Below are positions 31,819 through 43,216 of a DNA stretch of 64,000 nt, piece by piece. Origin of the DNA: Culex pipiens pallens (Eukaryota; Arthropoda; Insecta; Diptera; Culicidae). Every line of letters starts with the position of its first letter. Positions within the stretch are counted from its first letter, which is position 1. Where the stretch lies: contig NC_068937.1 of the NCBI RefSeq assembly GCF_016801865.2, positions 70,515,373-70,579,372 of the forward strand, written 5' to 3'. Below the pieces are notes generated by a model. The model saw nothing but the letters and a program-made list of their open reading frames with translations. It was not told where the DNA came from and did no database searches. Made by a program: the position numbers and the translations under genes.

Positions 31819-32475
31819 TCAATCACAGCACATCTCCTCCAATCCCAGCTTGGCGCGAAGATCCTTGAAGACAGCTGCCGGTAGACCCTTGGTCATGATG
31901 TCCGCTTGTTGCTCCGCAGAGCGCACGAACTCGATCTCGATCGTCCTCTGCTGCAACAGCTCCCGCAGGAAGTGGAACTTGGTGTCCACGTGCTTCAGGC
32001 GCTTGCAGTCTCGGGAATCCTCGGCAATCCTGAACGTGGACTGGTTGTCCTCGAACATCGGTACGGGACCGTCCACTGGCTTGCCCAGATCGTCCAGCAC
32101 GCGTATCATCCACAGAGTGTGGCACGCCGCCGTGCAGAGTGCCGCGAGCTCCGCCTCCGTCGACGACAGAGACACCATCTACTGCTTCCTCGTCAACCAG
32201 CCGACAGTACATCCGAACAGCTTCACCACGCAGCCCGTGATCGAACGACGATCGGTAGTGTCGTTCGCCCAGTCCGCGTCGCTGTACACTTCCAGCAGTG
32301 GAAGGTTCTCCACGGCCTTGTACACCAGACCGACGTCCAGTGTCCCCTTGATGTACTGCAGCATCCGCTTCAGATGGACCCAGTGTTCATCCGTCGGACA
32401 CGACTGGAACTGACTGAAGTAGTTCACGGCCGCAGCGAGATCAGTCTTGTTGTGACGGACGCGTACGTCAGACAT
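31819..32475 (-). pseudogene. copia RNase H region
   Basis: After the frameshift the protein continues from HNKTDLAAAVNYFSQF to LLEVYSDADWANDTTDRRS and GWLTRKQ, then an in-frame TAG (32,179-32,181). It resumes with VSLSSTEAELAAL, FEDNQSTFRIAED, KHVDTKFHFLRELL and the typical terminal QQADIMTKGLP. The catalytic Asp and Glu (DAD, STEAE) are present. It ends at 31,819 just before the purine tract. Confidence 0.82.
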
Positions 32476-32479
32476 CCGA

Positions 32480-33380
32480 CCAGCTCACGGTAGGGCTTCG
32501 ACGTTCTCTGCTTCTCCTCTCCTTTCACCAGCCTCAGCCGGTGCTCCATCGGTGTCGAGATCGGCTTGCAGTCGTCCATCCGGAAACGCTTCAGGAGGCC
32601 ATCGAAGTAGTCGCGCTGACTGATCTTCAGAACTCCTTTCAGCTTGTCACGTTCAAAGCGCATTCCTAGGAACTGCTTGATCTCACCTTCGTCCGTCATC
32701 TCGAACTCCTCGGTTAGCTTCTGCTTGACCGCCTCCAGCACTTTCAACGACGTTCCGGCCAAGAGGATGTCGTCCACGTACAGTACCAGGATCAGCTTCT
32801 TGTCTCCAGCTCCTCGGGTGTAGAGGCACATGTCGTTGGCGCTCCGGACGAATCCGAGTTTGCTGATGAAGCCATGGAATCGGTCGTTCCACGCTCGGGA
32901 CGCTTGCTTCAACCCGTAGATGGAACGGTTCAGTTTGCAGACCAGGCCATTCCCCTGCTGAAACTCTTCCAGCTGGGTCATGTAGATCTCTTCAGCTAAC
33001 TCGCCGTTCATGAACGCGGTCTTCACGTCCATCTGGTGCACGAACATCCGATTCTCGTTGGCCAGCGCTAACACCGCCCGTAGTGTGTCCAACTTCGCCA
33101 CCGGAGTACTCTCGGTGTAGTCGAACCCAGGCTTCTGCGTGAAGCCTCTGGCGACCAGTCTCGCCTTGAACCGGTCCGGTTTCTCAGCGTCGCCCCGCTT
33201 CACCTTGAACACCCACTTGCAGGTAACGGCTTTGCGTCCTGCAGGCAACTTCACCAGCGTCCAGGCGTTGTTGCGCTTCATGGAGTTCATCTCGTCTTGC
33301 ATCGCAGCTCTCCACTCGTGCCAATCGTCCCGCTTTTTCAGCTCAGGGACAGAACTCGGGATGTCCTCGATGAAGTTCAT
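32480..33380 (-). pseudogene. copia reverse transcriptase
   Basis: The frame runs through WVFKVKRGDAEKPDRFKARL, VHQMDVKTAFMNGEL, YGLKQASRAWNDRFHG and the catalytic LVLYVDDILLAG (about 32,780), followed by KQFLGMRF and PYRELVGCLTYA. It is open for ~300 codons. It frameshifts at about 32,480, where the conserved RPD segment should be, so RT is no longer joined to RNase H. The start used by the element would be the polyprotein upstream. Confidence 0.82.
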
Positions 33381-35197
33381 CGCGTTGTGTGCAAAACTGG
33401 CGTACTCAACCTCGAAATCCTTGTGCCAAGCGGGAGGATTCTTCGGTCTTTGAGGTCGGCCGCTGCCATCAGCTTCCTCAGCTTCGGGTTCATCGCAGCA
33501 CTGCTGAACTCGTCTTCCGAAGTCTCGTCTCCATCGTCGGCACAGCTTTCTTCATCGCTTTCAAGTGGCACAAACTGCGATTCGGGTTGCGCTACCTGCT
33601 GCTGCTCCGCGACAGACTCCACGAAGTCCACGTCGCGCGCCGTGATGACCGTCCGTTTCTTGGGGTCCCAGACTCGATACCCGTTGTGTGAGTACCCGAC
33701 GAGCGTTCCTTTCCACGCCTTGTCGTCCAGCTTTCGGCGCAACTCCTTCGGGACGTGGACGAACACATCGCTGCCAAAAACACGAATGTTCGACACGTAC
33801 GGCTTCTTGGACTCCCACAACTCGTACGGCGTTTTCTTCATCTCGAGAGCAGCGGTCGGGCTTCGGTTCGACAGGTAGGCCACCGTCAGCATGGCTTCCC
33901 CCCAGAACTTCTTGTCGACGCCAGCATCAGCAAGCATCGCCCGCGCCTTCTCGACTAGCGTCCGGTTCATGCGCTTGCTCAACGGGTTCATCTCCGGCGT
34001 GTAGGGGACAGTAGGCTCCATCCGGATCCCGCTTGTTCGCTTGTTCCGGTACTCGCCGCCGAAGCGCTTGTTCCGGTACTCGCCGCCGTTGTCGAACTTC
34101 AGCAGAGAGATAGGCCGCTCGAACTTCGCCGTCACCAAGGCCTCGTACTCCTCGAAACACTCCATGACCTCGTCCTTCGAGCGAATCAGGTACACCATCA
34201 TGAAATGGGTCCAGTCGTCGATGAACGTCACAAAATATTTCATCCCGTCGAGTCCCTCCGGCGACACGGGACCACACACGTTGGTGTGTACCAGTTCGAG
34301 CACTCGCGACGATCGACGACCTTCACGCGGTGGGTGAGGCTTCCGCGTTTGCTTGCCGACGACGCACGATTCACCCACGACGATATCATCAGTCCCGGCG
34401 GTACTGAGATAGAATCCGGATACCATCTCCTTCTGCAACAGATACTTGAGGCTTTGCTCGTTCAAATGTCCAAAACGACGGTGCCAGAGCACGAACCCTT
34501 TTCGCACGCGACCGCACGTCAACATCGAAGAATCGTCCGTACCGTGCCGAGCCAGAAAATTCATTTCGTACAGCTTGTTCTGCACAGTAGCACACGCGAC
34601 GATTTCGGAACCACTGTACACTGTCGCTTTTCCGTCTTCGAACACGACGCGCATCCCGGCTTGTTCAACGCGCAGCACCGAAAACAAATTGCAGCGCAAC
34701 TTCGGCACGTACAACGCGTCTTTGATCGTATAGTTCCCTCTCTTACCATTCACGACCGCAACCACCTTCACCGTGCCGGAGTGCTCCGCCTGGATCGTTT
34801 CACCGTCCTTGGCCACCGCGATCTCGATGGGCTTCTTCAGACGATGCAGCTCACAGAACAGCTCCTTGTCCCGCACGTGGTGGTACGTCGCACCGGAATC
34901 TATGAACCAGCGCGTCCGCGCCTGCTGGGGGTTCACCTCGCTCACGAAGCAAACTTCCTTCCGGTTGCTGCCGGAATCCGCCACGTTCGCCTTCGACTTC
35001 TGCTTCCTCTTGCTCTTCTGCGGCTTCTTCTTCTCGGGACAGTCGGCCACCCGGTGGCCCTCCTTGTTGCAGCCGAAACACTTTTGCTTTTTCTGCGGCT
35101 TCGCCCCGTGAAACGCAGCATCGCTCTGGGACGGGGTGGCCGATTCGATGCCCTTCTTCGTCTCTTCGTCCAAGAGCCGGTTCTTGACGAAATCGAG
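33377..35197 (-). pseudogene. copia gag knuckle, protease and integrase
   Basis: After the TAG at 35,198 the frame reads LDFVKNRLLDEE, then the zinc knuckle CFGCNKEGHRVADC, the protease motif WFIDSGATYHHV, and the GAG-pre-integrase zinc module (WHRRFGHLNEQSLKYL...CVVGKQ). The integrase core follows with FIDDWTHF, LKFDNGGEY and NPLSKRMNRTL; where most copies have a catalytic Glu, this one reads Ser-Lys, a probable loss. A 27-bp duplication makes GGEYRNKRF appear twice in tandem at 34,038-34,087. The frame shifts near 33,400 before RT. Confidence 0.8.
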
Positions 35198-35200
35198 CTA

Positions 35201-35764
35201 GAGATCCTCCTGCGACATGGTTTCCAGCGCCGTCACAGCACCGGAGTACGCCGATCCCAACGAGATGAAGAGATGGCAAATCACGTCGATCTCCTCCAGC
35301 TTCGCGCCGGCGGACCGATACTCCCGGATCAACTTTTCGAACTGCAAAAAGTGCTGCTGCAGCTTTCCCCCATCGTAGCGCATCGTCACGATCTGCCGTT
35401 GGATCCGCATCCGACTCGCGACGCTCCTACGCGCGTGGATGTTGTGCAGCTTGTCCTAGATGTCCTTCGGGGACATGTCCTCCTCCAGGTGGTCCATTTG
35501 CGCATCGCTGATCCGCGCCATCAACTGCGAACGGCAGTGACGGTCCTTCCTGATGCGCTTGTCCAGCAGCTTCATCCGGGCCGTCTTTTCCTGCGGCTTT
35601 TCTCCCGCTTTCTCCTTTAGTTCCGCCACGTCACCCACGTTCGTCCGCACACACTCCAAGAGCTCGTGCTCCTCCAGGAATGCTAGCATGCGGAGCCGCC
35701 ACGGGTTGAAGTTGGACTCGTCCAACATCGGCACCTGCACCGGAGCGGGTTTTGCGTCCGTCAT
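35201..35764 (-). pseudogene. copia gag, N-terminal part with a premature TAG
   Basis: It starts at the ATG at 35,764 (MTDAKPAPVQVPMLDESNFN), with the NFxxWRLRMLAFLEE pattern of copia-type gag proteins. An in-frame TAG at 35,456-35,458 replaces what is normally a Trp after PKDI. The frame then continues through DKLHNIHARRS and LIREYRSAGAKLEEIDVI to a second TAG at 35,198. Both stops are single substitutions in an otherwise readable frame. Confidence 0.78.
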
Positions 35765-35828
35765 GACGCCCGACGATTCCGCGCACTTTTCCCGTTTGAC
35801 CGAAAAACGCGACTTGGGCCCACAACCT

Positions 35829-36020
35829 TAAAAAGGTTTCGGGGAGGCCGGAATAAAACACGCGGTTTAACTTAAGCGAAAATAAAAAGCGTGTATTCGT
35901 GTAAAACTTTGTCACAGAGTGGTAGCGGAAGTGTAGCTGTCAAACAGCAGCAGCCCGCGTGTTCCCAGTGGGCTTGAGCATTGTAGGGGCGAACAGAGTG
36001 CGGTGATTGCCAATGTATCA
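35829..36020 (-). repeat. copia 5' LTR
   Basis: 192 bp, the partner of 31,620-31,811. In element orientation it begins TGATACATTGG, and ACAAT flanks its outer end. Confidence 0.85.
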
Positions 36021-36025
36021 ACAAT

Positions 36026-36612
36026 GACTGCGCACTATCGAAAAAAATGAACACACAGTATTGTTTTTGTTAGTGATTTAAACCTACTTCCTCATAAATA
36101 AATCGTACAGTTTCATTATGGCGACAAGCTATCAGATGGACTTCACTCAAACTTGGTCTGGCATTTTAGCCGAATGGTCGTAGTTGTTGTTTTATTTGAG
36201 GCATCTTTTCTAGCCGAATGAATTTACCTGAATAACGAGTGTGGAAAACACAGAGCTATCAGTTCCCAAAAACAACTAGGGTATTTATTTATCTTCTGTT
36301 GACTTGAATGCCAGGCAAAATTTTAGCACATGTCCAGATATCTATATTTGTCCCACCCCCACGTGAATTTTTAAACATATGAGGTGTTTTTTTGCAATTA
36401 CTTATACTTTTAGGGTGATTTGGCTTAATCATATCTATACAAAAAAAACGATTTACTTTATATTAGTTTTTCAAAGCTCAAGAAGAAATTCGACCCGAAA
36501 AACATTTAAAAAACACATGGGACAGCGATGTTTTTAAGGGCAGTATTCTCCATTAAAATTACCGATTACCGAATCTTGGGTGTACAAAAGCTTTTATACA
36601 ATTTATTCTCAC
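36026..36612. other. Intron sequence of the MTMR-like gene
   Basis: AT-rich, without ORFs. Without the copia element the intron between the two exons would be about 610 bp. Nothing else was recognised. Confidence 0.5.
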
Positions 36613-36761
36613 CTCTTCTTGTTCAAATTCTTTGCATAAGAAACAGATCCGAAAATTAGTAATCACAAGAGCACCCTGTTTCTCATCCATATTTTTGTTT
36701 TCTTTTGTACATTGAGTTGTAAAAAAGTTGACATTATTTACTCTTGCCACCTCAATTTCAC
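36613..36761 (-). CDS. Exon of the same MTMR10/12-like gene, first half of GRAM domain
   Basis: 149 bp between an acceptor (GTTTTTGTTTTTCAG above 36,761) and a donor (GAG|GTGAGA at 36,613). After two bases that complete a Gly codon if the previous exon ends in G, 49 codons follow: EIEVARVNNVNFF, then KQGALVITNFRICFLCKE. The GALVITNFRI motif is the GRAM-domain core of myotubularin-family proteins. It ends in phase 0 and joins the 31,441 exon cleanly. The first coding exon would lie further right and was not found. The frame is intact, so the gene is probably live. Confidence 0.62.
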
Positions 36762-37037
36762 CTGAAAAACAAAAACAAATAAATCAAAATTTGGTAGCCC
36801 AGATGCAGCTGTGTATATGGAGTAATCAAACAGAGTGGGCCTTAGCCACCATGTAAACATAAATCTAATGTACTTTTTTTTAAACCAATGCAAACAAAAT
36901 ATTACTGTGATGACAAAAGTAACTTACTCTTGTAATAATTTTATTTCATTTTATTATGTTGCTTTAACAATAACATTGGTGCAGTTGTTATCTTGAGCTG
37001 AGAAATGGACTACCTTTCAACGGCTGATTTGTTCGAA

Positions 37038-37428
37038 GTGTCTTGCGAACCTTCGAGGTGAACGGACACTAGAGGTGCGGTATTTTACTACCTAAGCTAA
37101 GAGTTATTTCAAACAAAGTGCATAGTCTTTTTAAAGACTACCTGAGCTATTTTTCGAAAATCTAAACAGTCTTTTCAAGACTAACCCCACCTGAAATGTT
37201 GTTGTATTTTACAAACCATCTTTTCAAGAGAATTTTGCTTGCAAAATGCGTCAAAACAAAGGTAAACGCAAATCTTCTGAAGATTTGGTCGATACATTGG
37301 CGAAACGTTTGAACGCTAAATCGGCTAACGGAAACAGAAAAAGGAAACAGCCTCATCTGAGGCCGGATTTCGTTTTTTCAAATTTCTGGGATTGTCTATC
37401 TGAAAAAAAGTTTTGGATTCTCGCCACG
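37038..37428 (+). mobile_element. Juan-like Jockey copy 2, short remnant
   Basis: The 5' UTR (37,038-37,245) and the start of ORF1 at the ATG at 37,246 (MRQNKGKRKSSEDLVD) match copies 1 and 3. After RPDF (about 37,370) the sequence jumps to SNFWDCLSEKKFWIL, which lies about 900 bp further on in copy 3, so most of ORF1 is deleted. Similarity ends near 37,428. Confidence 0.75.
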
Positions 37429-37477
37429 GTGGGTAAGAAGGGGATTATTATGCAACTTGCATGCACTTCGGAAATTC

Positions 37478-38555
37478 CCTGGGCTTTGTCATAATGAGTA
37501 TCATAGGTTTGATGCTTATTTGGCAAGGAGTATGATTTGATCCGATGTGGAATTAAAATCGAAGTTTTCAGTATATTGCTGAAGCTTCCATTTTTACACA
37601 TGGACACCACTTCATGCTACAAGAACCCACTTTGACGCAGTCTCAGGGCTTAATCGATGACCGGTAAGCTGTCATCGAGACTAGGAGGTTCTCCGATAGT
37701 GGAAATATCACATATGTACAATGAACCGCTACATATGTGATTTTTCCCTATCTTAATGTGGGTGTCAGGTTAGGATGCAGGTTTTTAAAAATTCAGTTTT
37801 TGTAGAATTTAGGATTTTAACTATAAATATCAACTTTTTATACTTTGCATTTAGTTATTTAGGGACAAAATTAGTAATAGTGAATTTAGTAATCCTATCG
37901 GTGATTTTCATTCAAGTAGCATAAAAACCATTCTGATTTGTCAAAATTTCCATAGAGTCTCGCTCGATCAATCAATAGTGAAATGATATCGGACTAAATT
38001 CGTTGATCTGTTGAACTAACGACTGTCGGATTATGATTGTATCGACCATTGTTGCGAATCGAGGATCTACTGGAATTCTGACGATCAAATGGTCGTCTCT
38101 TTTTCAATTCACGACTTGTAAAATATGAAATGTTAATCTATTTTTTTTTTGTTTTTTTTTTTAAGAAGCCAGACAGGTTTTAAAAGAAACGTTCTAGATT
38201 TTTTGGCTATTAATTAAAATGTCGGGGATTTGAGATAAGAGTAGCTTTCGGATATGTTACTTTAAATCTTGTATTCAATTCAAGTTAGGTAGTTATCCGC
38301 AAATTAATATTTGGACTTATTTGAATAATTGAACATTTTGGACTTATGAATAACACACAACTGTGCATTTATTCTAGAGTCAGATCCATACAGCGTCAGT
38401 GTTTATTTGGTCGAAGTGTACTAATTCATTGGCAGATCTGGTTCTAGTTGTAATGTACGACAAGACTACTGACGGACGTGACAGGACGAGGGCCCAGTTT
38501 AGAGGTTTCGACATTAACGATGTGCGGCTGGATCACCCTCCCGAAAAAAAAAAAA
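37478..38555 (+). mobile_element. Poly(A)-tailed retroelement fragment with 24-bp target duplication
   Basis: The 24 bases at 37,454-37,477 recur at 38,556-38,579, and an A run (about 38,544-38,557) precedes the right copy. The insert is ~1.08 kb with no domain-bearing ORF; near the 3' end it has GCGGCTGGATCACCCTCCCG. This is the signature of target-primed insertion of a 5'-truncated or non-autonomous element. Class not identified. Confidence 0.65.
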
Positions 38556-38579
38556 AAACTTGCATGCACTTCGGAAATT

Positions 38580-39596
38580 CTTTCTGGAGGTTGTTGAGGG
38601 ACTATTCTGAGTCAGAAAAATCGATTTCCAGAATATCCTGTCGGTGAAAACTGATTTTATCACGATTTGAAGTTAATAAACCTAATATTTCACCTAAAAC
38701 CTCAAAAATACGCCTAAAAGCTCGGTCTAACTCTAGACAAAGATGTACATTTTCATCAAGATATCAATTCTTAGTTCCCAAAATATATTCCTGACATAGT
38801 ACACCTTAAATCGATCCATTACATGAGTCCCAGCGTCATCAGGAGGTGTAAAATAGTGTTATGTTAAAAAATATTTTCAATTTGCTCTGGTAAATAAACT
38901 GTCATGTCTGAATTCAAAAACTAATGTTGCAGCATTGTTGCAAACAAAATGAAGAACAATTTTGCAGGAAAAAGTATGACATTTTATCCATTTTCAGTAA
39001 AGTTATGTCTATTTTAGTGGGAAAATTGTTGCCAATTTTCAAAATTCTTCGATATTTTCAGCTACAATGATCTTACTCAGTAGAATGTAACAAAAATTAC
39101 ATTTTGGCGGTCAGTCAGGGGCTGGTTACGGTGGGCATACTGAGCTTAAATCCAAAATATGAGCTTGATGGGACGAAATCCCATTGGGTGGGTTAAATCC
39201 CATTTGAATTTTTAATGGGATTTAACCCGTAATTATTTTTTTTTTCAAAAAATGTAGATTTTTACTCATATTGGCCACTGAAGCGTTTATTTTCTATATC
39301 ATTGGCGTGTAGGACAGATCCTTGCGCATGTTTTAGTAAAATAACATTGGAGTTTTGAGCAGAATGAAATGGCGCGACACCTACACGGAGAGACCGTGCC
39401 CAGAAATTTTAACAATTAAAATTGTTGATTTTACTTTCGTAAATTTTAACAAAAACGTACTTGTCACTGCCAATTTTCTGTTAAATTAACCAAAATTTAG
39501 TATTAATTAAATAACCTGTTTGTTGAAAATGCTAAAGGCAAAAAGCTAACAGATTTCCCGAACTCGAATGAACGTGCTCGACTGTTAGCTTTGGTT
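38580..39596. other. Non-coding stretch, nothing recognised
   Basis: AT-rich, no ORF above 85 codons with meaning. A GGTTAAATCCCATTTGAA / TTTAATGGGATTTAACCC word pair near 39,190-39,235 forms a short hairpin. Confidence 0.4.
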
Positions 39597-39726
39597 TCAC
39601 AGTCTTTTTAAAGACTACCTGAGTTATTTTTCAAAATTCTAAACAGTCTTTTCAAGACTAACCCCACCTGATATTTTGTTGTATTTTACAACGAAGCCAT
39701 CTTTTCAAGAGAACTTTGCTTGCAAA

Positions 39727-41085
39727 ATGCATCAAAACAAAGGAAAACGCAAATCTTCTGAAGATTTGGTCGTTACGTCGGTGAAGCGTTTGAACGCTAA
39801 ATCGGCTAACGGAAACAGAAAAAGAAAACAGCCTCTTCTGAGGTCTGATTCTGATTTTGAAAGTGAGGTCAATCCTCCAATTCCATTGGCAAACAGTTTC
39901 GGTGTTTTATCTGAAACTGTTGACAAGGATCCTTCTCCTCGTACTGAGCCTTCTGCCGTCGAGAAACGAGTAAAGGCTCCGCCAATTTGGCCAGCTCTCG
40001 AACGCAACTGAACACCCAAAGGAAAAAAATATCTCAAAATCTGCAACAGTGGATTTGCTGCAGAAAATGTCATATTTTATAACATTTTTTGCAGCAAGCC
40101 CCTAGTTCATTTTTGCCCGCGTGTAAACATTTCAGCGATCTGCAGTTCTCACCAACACCTATAAAGCTGGCCCGTCCCCGAGCAACACTCCAAAGAGAAA
40201 CATATGTTGGTGCTCTTTCACTCACTTTTCATCAAGCGTCCATGGCGCGGTGGTAGCGTGTTGGATCAATAACCAAGAAGTTAGTGATTCAATCCTCGTT
40301 CTGTTAAGGGTTTTTTTTTTTGTGAAATACAACCAAAAAGCCGTCGGTAATGTCGATAATTGTCGGTAACGGGCAAAAATGTCATACCCCTATATCGCAA
40401 AAAATGCATGAGGACAGTTTTCATGCAGATTCTGATATACTTCAATGCCGCCATGCATCACAATCTTGCGACCGCCGTTTGGGTGAAGAATTGCAAGGAA
40501 ACTTGCAATTTGAAGGTTTCGTTCCAGCTTGGTCGAAGAGGGGAATGTCGCTTGTTGACGGAATCTTTACAATATCATCAAACATTTGTTGGTTATTTTA
40601 AAAACCCACAAACACAATTTCTACACATATGAGACCAAGAATGCTCGCCCATTCAAGGCGGTCCTGAAATGTCTCTCCAACGACTTGTCGGTGGATGAGA
40701 TCAAAAACGAACTTAAGATGTTACTTGGCTTTGTCCCTCCCCAAGTAATACCAATGAAGAAAAAATCAAACGGGAATATGTCCTGCTTTGGTTTGACTTC
40801 ACAATTTTATCTGATTCATTTCAACAGAAATGAAATCAACAATTTGAAACATTTGGACAAAATTCAGTTTTTGTTCCATGTACGGGTAAAGTGGGAGCAT
40901 TTTAAGAAACATGGCGGTAATGGCCAGAATCTGACACAGTGCCGGCGTTGCCAGGCATTCGGTCACGGTACTAATCATTGCGCCATGGTTCCAAAATGCA
41001 TGGTTTGCGGGGATTCTTCTCACGACAAGGACAATTGTCCCGTGAAAGAAGTCACCCAATTTAAATGTGCAAATTGTGGTGGACC
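39727..41085 (+). pseudogene. Jockey copy 3 ORF1, first part
   Basis: It starts at the ATG at 39,727 (MHQNKGKRKSSEDLVV). A deletion of about 20 bases near 39,986 relative to copy 1 shifts the frame, and the chimera at 40,013-40,485 interrupts it. It resumes at 40,486 and has another indel near 40,605. The knuckles CRRCQAFGHGTNHC, CMVCGDSSHDKDNC and the start of CANCGG are at about 40,940-41,085. The 41,086 insert then replaces about 7 native bases. Confidence 0.78.
40013..40485 (+). mobile_element. TIR/SINE chimeric element, copy 2
   Basis: 473 bp with CACCCAA/TTGGGTG ends between AA dinucleotides (40,011-40,012 and 40,486-40,487). The pre-insertion order of bases is visible in Jockey copy 1. 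The tRNA-like stretch is at about 40,236-40,305 (TGGCGCGGTGGTAGCG, B-box-like GATTCAATCC). Confidence 0.72.
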
Positions 41086-41465
41086 GTCAGTGGGGGTGAC
41101 TATGGGTCAAAAAACGATACACCTCTCGTAATTTCTTAATATCAAAAACAATTTAAACAACATCGAAAATCTTTCAACGTAGATTTGTTCTTAGATACTG
41201 ACATTTTCCCAAAATATGGTGGATTTTGATGAACACTACCTTGAATGCCAATAGTTTGAAAATTGACCCAATCTCACCCCTTAGAGGGGGTGACATTAGG
41301 TCAAATGAAACTAAAATGATGCTCAAATACAACGATATGGTAAAAACAAGTCATCCAACAGTGTTTCTTGTTCGAAGGAATCGTATTGACATACTACAAT
41401 GTTTGAAGTGGAGATTTTCAAACATTTGGGTAGTTTTCGAGCAATTCTAGCAAAAGTATTAGAAA
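41086..41465. mobile_element. Unidentified ~380-bp insert in Jockey ORF1
   Basis: It interrupts the third zinc knuckle. Its ends show no clear TIR, and a few native bases are lost at the right junction. Two similar words occur inside in direct orientation: GGGGGTGACTATGGGTCAAA (about 41,092) and GGGGGTGACATTAGGTCAAA (about 41,286). Confidence 0.5.
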
Positions 41466-41502
41466 ATCAAATTTATGGGATTGCCCCATCAGAAAAAAGG
41501 TT

Positions 41503-41868
41503 TTGGATTCTCGTGCTAAGCATCAGCCGAAATCCAAACCGAAATTTTCTCAAAGTCAGGTTGTACCTGCATCTTTAAATCAAACGTTCGTGCTGTCTCA
41601 CTCGAACAATGCTAGAAATACCCCTACCGTGGAAAAGTTAGGTAACACTAATGGTATTTCTTATGCCAACGTCGTTTCGGGTTCGGGTTCATCCACGAAT
41701 TTTAAATCCTCTATCAATCTTCCAGAAATTGGGCAGGTACCTCAAATTTCATTTGAAAATTTTTCTGCTGGCAACGCTTTGGGATCTTCTGATCTCGGCG
41801 ATGTTACGTTTGAAAAAATGACTTTTTTTGCAAAACTCACTGTTTGGTTTGATTCAAACAATGAGTAA
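41503..41868 (+). pseudogene. Jockey copy 3 ORF1, C-terminal part
   Basis: After the insert the frame reads from about 41,466 through KKVLDSRAKHQPKSKPKFSQ, a Ser/Asn-rich tail (YANVVSGSGSSTNFK) and KLTVWFDSNNE to the stop at 41,866-41,868. The last codons overlap the ORF2 ATG in ATGAGTAA (41,861-41,868). This is the low-complexity C-terminal tail usual in Jockey ORF1 proteins. Confidence 0.7.
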
Positions 41869-43204
41869 TGCTACATCCATGATGGAAGCTATCCAGATTG
41901 GATTAAAATTTGGGAATGATGTTGTTCTTACCCTGAAGTTTAATTGTTTAATCATGGATCTAAGTAATTTCATCAATATTATGAATTTTAATGCTCGCTC
42001 TTTAAAAGCGAAAGAAAATGAATTTTTCAACTTTTTACGAGTTCATAACGTGCATGTTGCTGTTATAACCGAAACATTTTTAAAAACTGGCACTTATTTG
42101 AAAAGTGATCCAGATTATAAAGTTATAACTAATAATCGAATGGATCGAAATGGCGGTGGAGTTGCAATAGTTATCCACCGTAGTATAACTTATAGCACGT
42201 TACGTGACTTTAAATTAAAAGTTATTGAAAGTGTGGGCATTGAACTTGAAACTTCTTTCGGGAAAATTATGATTGCAGCTGCATACTTGCCTTTCCAATG
42301 CACTGGGGAAAATAAAATTTATTTCAAAGGGGATTTGAATAAACTTACTCGGCATAGATATCGATTTTTGATCATCGGTGATTTTAATGCCAAACACCAA
42401 TCTTGGAATAATTCAAAAGTAAATTCCAATGGTAAAATTCTATTCAGAGATTGCACTTCTGGTCTTTATTCGGTTTTATATCCGAATGGGCCAACTTGCT
42501 TTTCTTCTGTTAGAAATCCATCAACAATTGATTTGGTTTTGACAAATCAAAGTCAGTATTGTGGCCCTTTAGTGACTCATGCTGATTTTGATTCTGATCA
42601 CCTTCCAGTAACTTTTTCACTTTCTCATGAAGCAGTTACCAGACCCAATAGTTCTGTGTTTAATTACCACAAAGCTAATTGGGACAGGTATCAGCATCAT
42701 ATTGAGAATAACTTAAATCATGATTTTGTTTTAGAAACCAAAGCTGATATTGATTCAGCCTTGGAATCTTTAACTAATGCAATTTTGGATGCTAGGAATA
42801 TTGCTATTCCTAAAGTCCAAGTCAAATTTGATTCTTCCATTATTGATGACGATCTTCAGCTTCTGATTCGTCTGAAAAATGTTCGCCGAAGACAGTATTA
42901 ACGTTCTCGTGATCCTGCACTGAAGCGAATTCAAAAAGATTTGCAAAAGGTTATTGACCACAGATTCACTCTCCTGCGAAATGAAAAGTTCGCAAGAGAT
43001 GTCGAACAAATTAAACCTTATTCCAAACCTTTTTGGAAACTTTCAAAGGTTCTTAAGAAACCTCAAAAACCAATCCCTTCTTTAAAAGATGGTGATAATA
43101 TTCTATTAACTAATGGGGAGAAAGCTCAAAAACTTGCTCAGCAGTTTGAGAGTGCTCATAATTTCAACTTAAATGTTTTGAGTCCTATTGAAGATCAAAT
43201 TTCA
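41861..43204 (+). pseudogene. Jockey copy 3 ORF2, endonuclease and linker
   Basis: From the ATG at 41,861. APE-type endonuclease motifs in order: NIMNFNARSL, VAVITETFLK (catalytic Glu), LIIGDFNAKHQSW, STIDLVLTN and FDSDHLPVTFSLSH (catalytic Asp-His). An in-frame TAA at 42,899-42,901 replaces a Gln after RRRQY. The frame continues with RSRDPALKRIQKDLQ and KPFWKLSKVLKKPQKPIPS to SPIEDQIS, where X2 interrupts it. The enzyme would nick chromosomal DNA to prime reverse transcription. Confidence 0.82.
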
Positions 43205-43216
43205 TGAGCATGAGCA

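Larger units (their letters stand above)
31620..36020 (-). mobile_element. Ty1/copia LTR retrotransposon, decayed, in the MTMR-like intron
   Basis: 4,401 bp with 192-bp LTRs (31,620-31,811 and 35,829-36,020) and a 5-bp duplication ACAAT (31,615-31,619 and 36,021-36,025). It runs antisense to the plus strand, so it is in the same direction as the host gene. The 5' leader has a GGTTGTGGGCCC-type primer site beside the LTR (about 35,816-35,828), and a purine tract (GAGCAGGGG) precedes the 3' LTR. The gene order gag-protease-integrase-RT-RNase H is that of copia. Three TAG stops and at least two frameshifts break the polyprotein. Confidence 0.88.

Noticed and set aside
34205..35620. 471-codon plus-strand frame
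   Set aside because: It is the shadow of copia gag-integrase on the minus strand, whose domains are clear; the His/Arg/Leu-rich composition is an antisense artefact.
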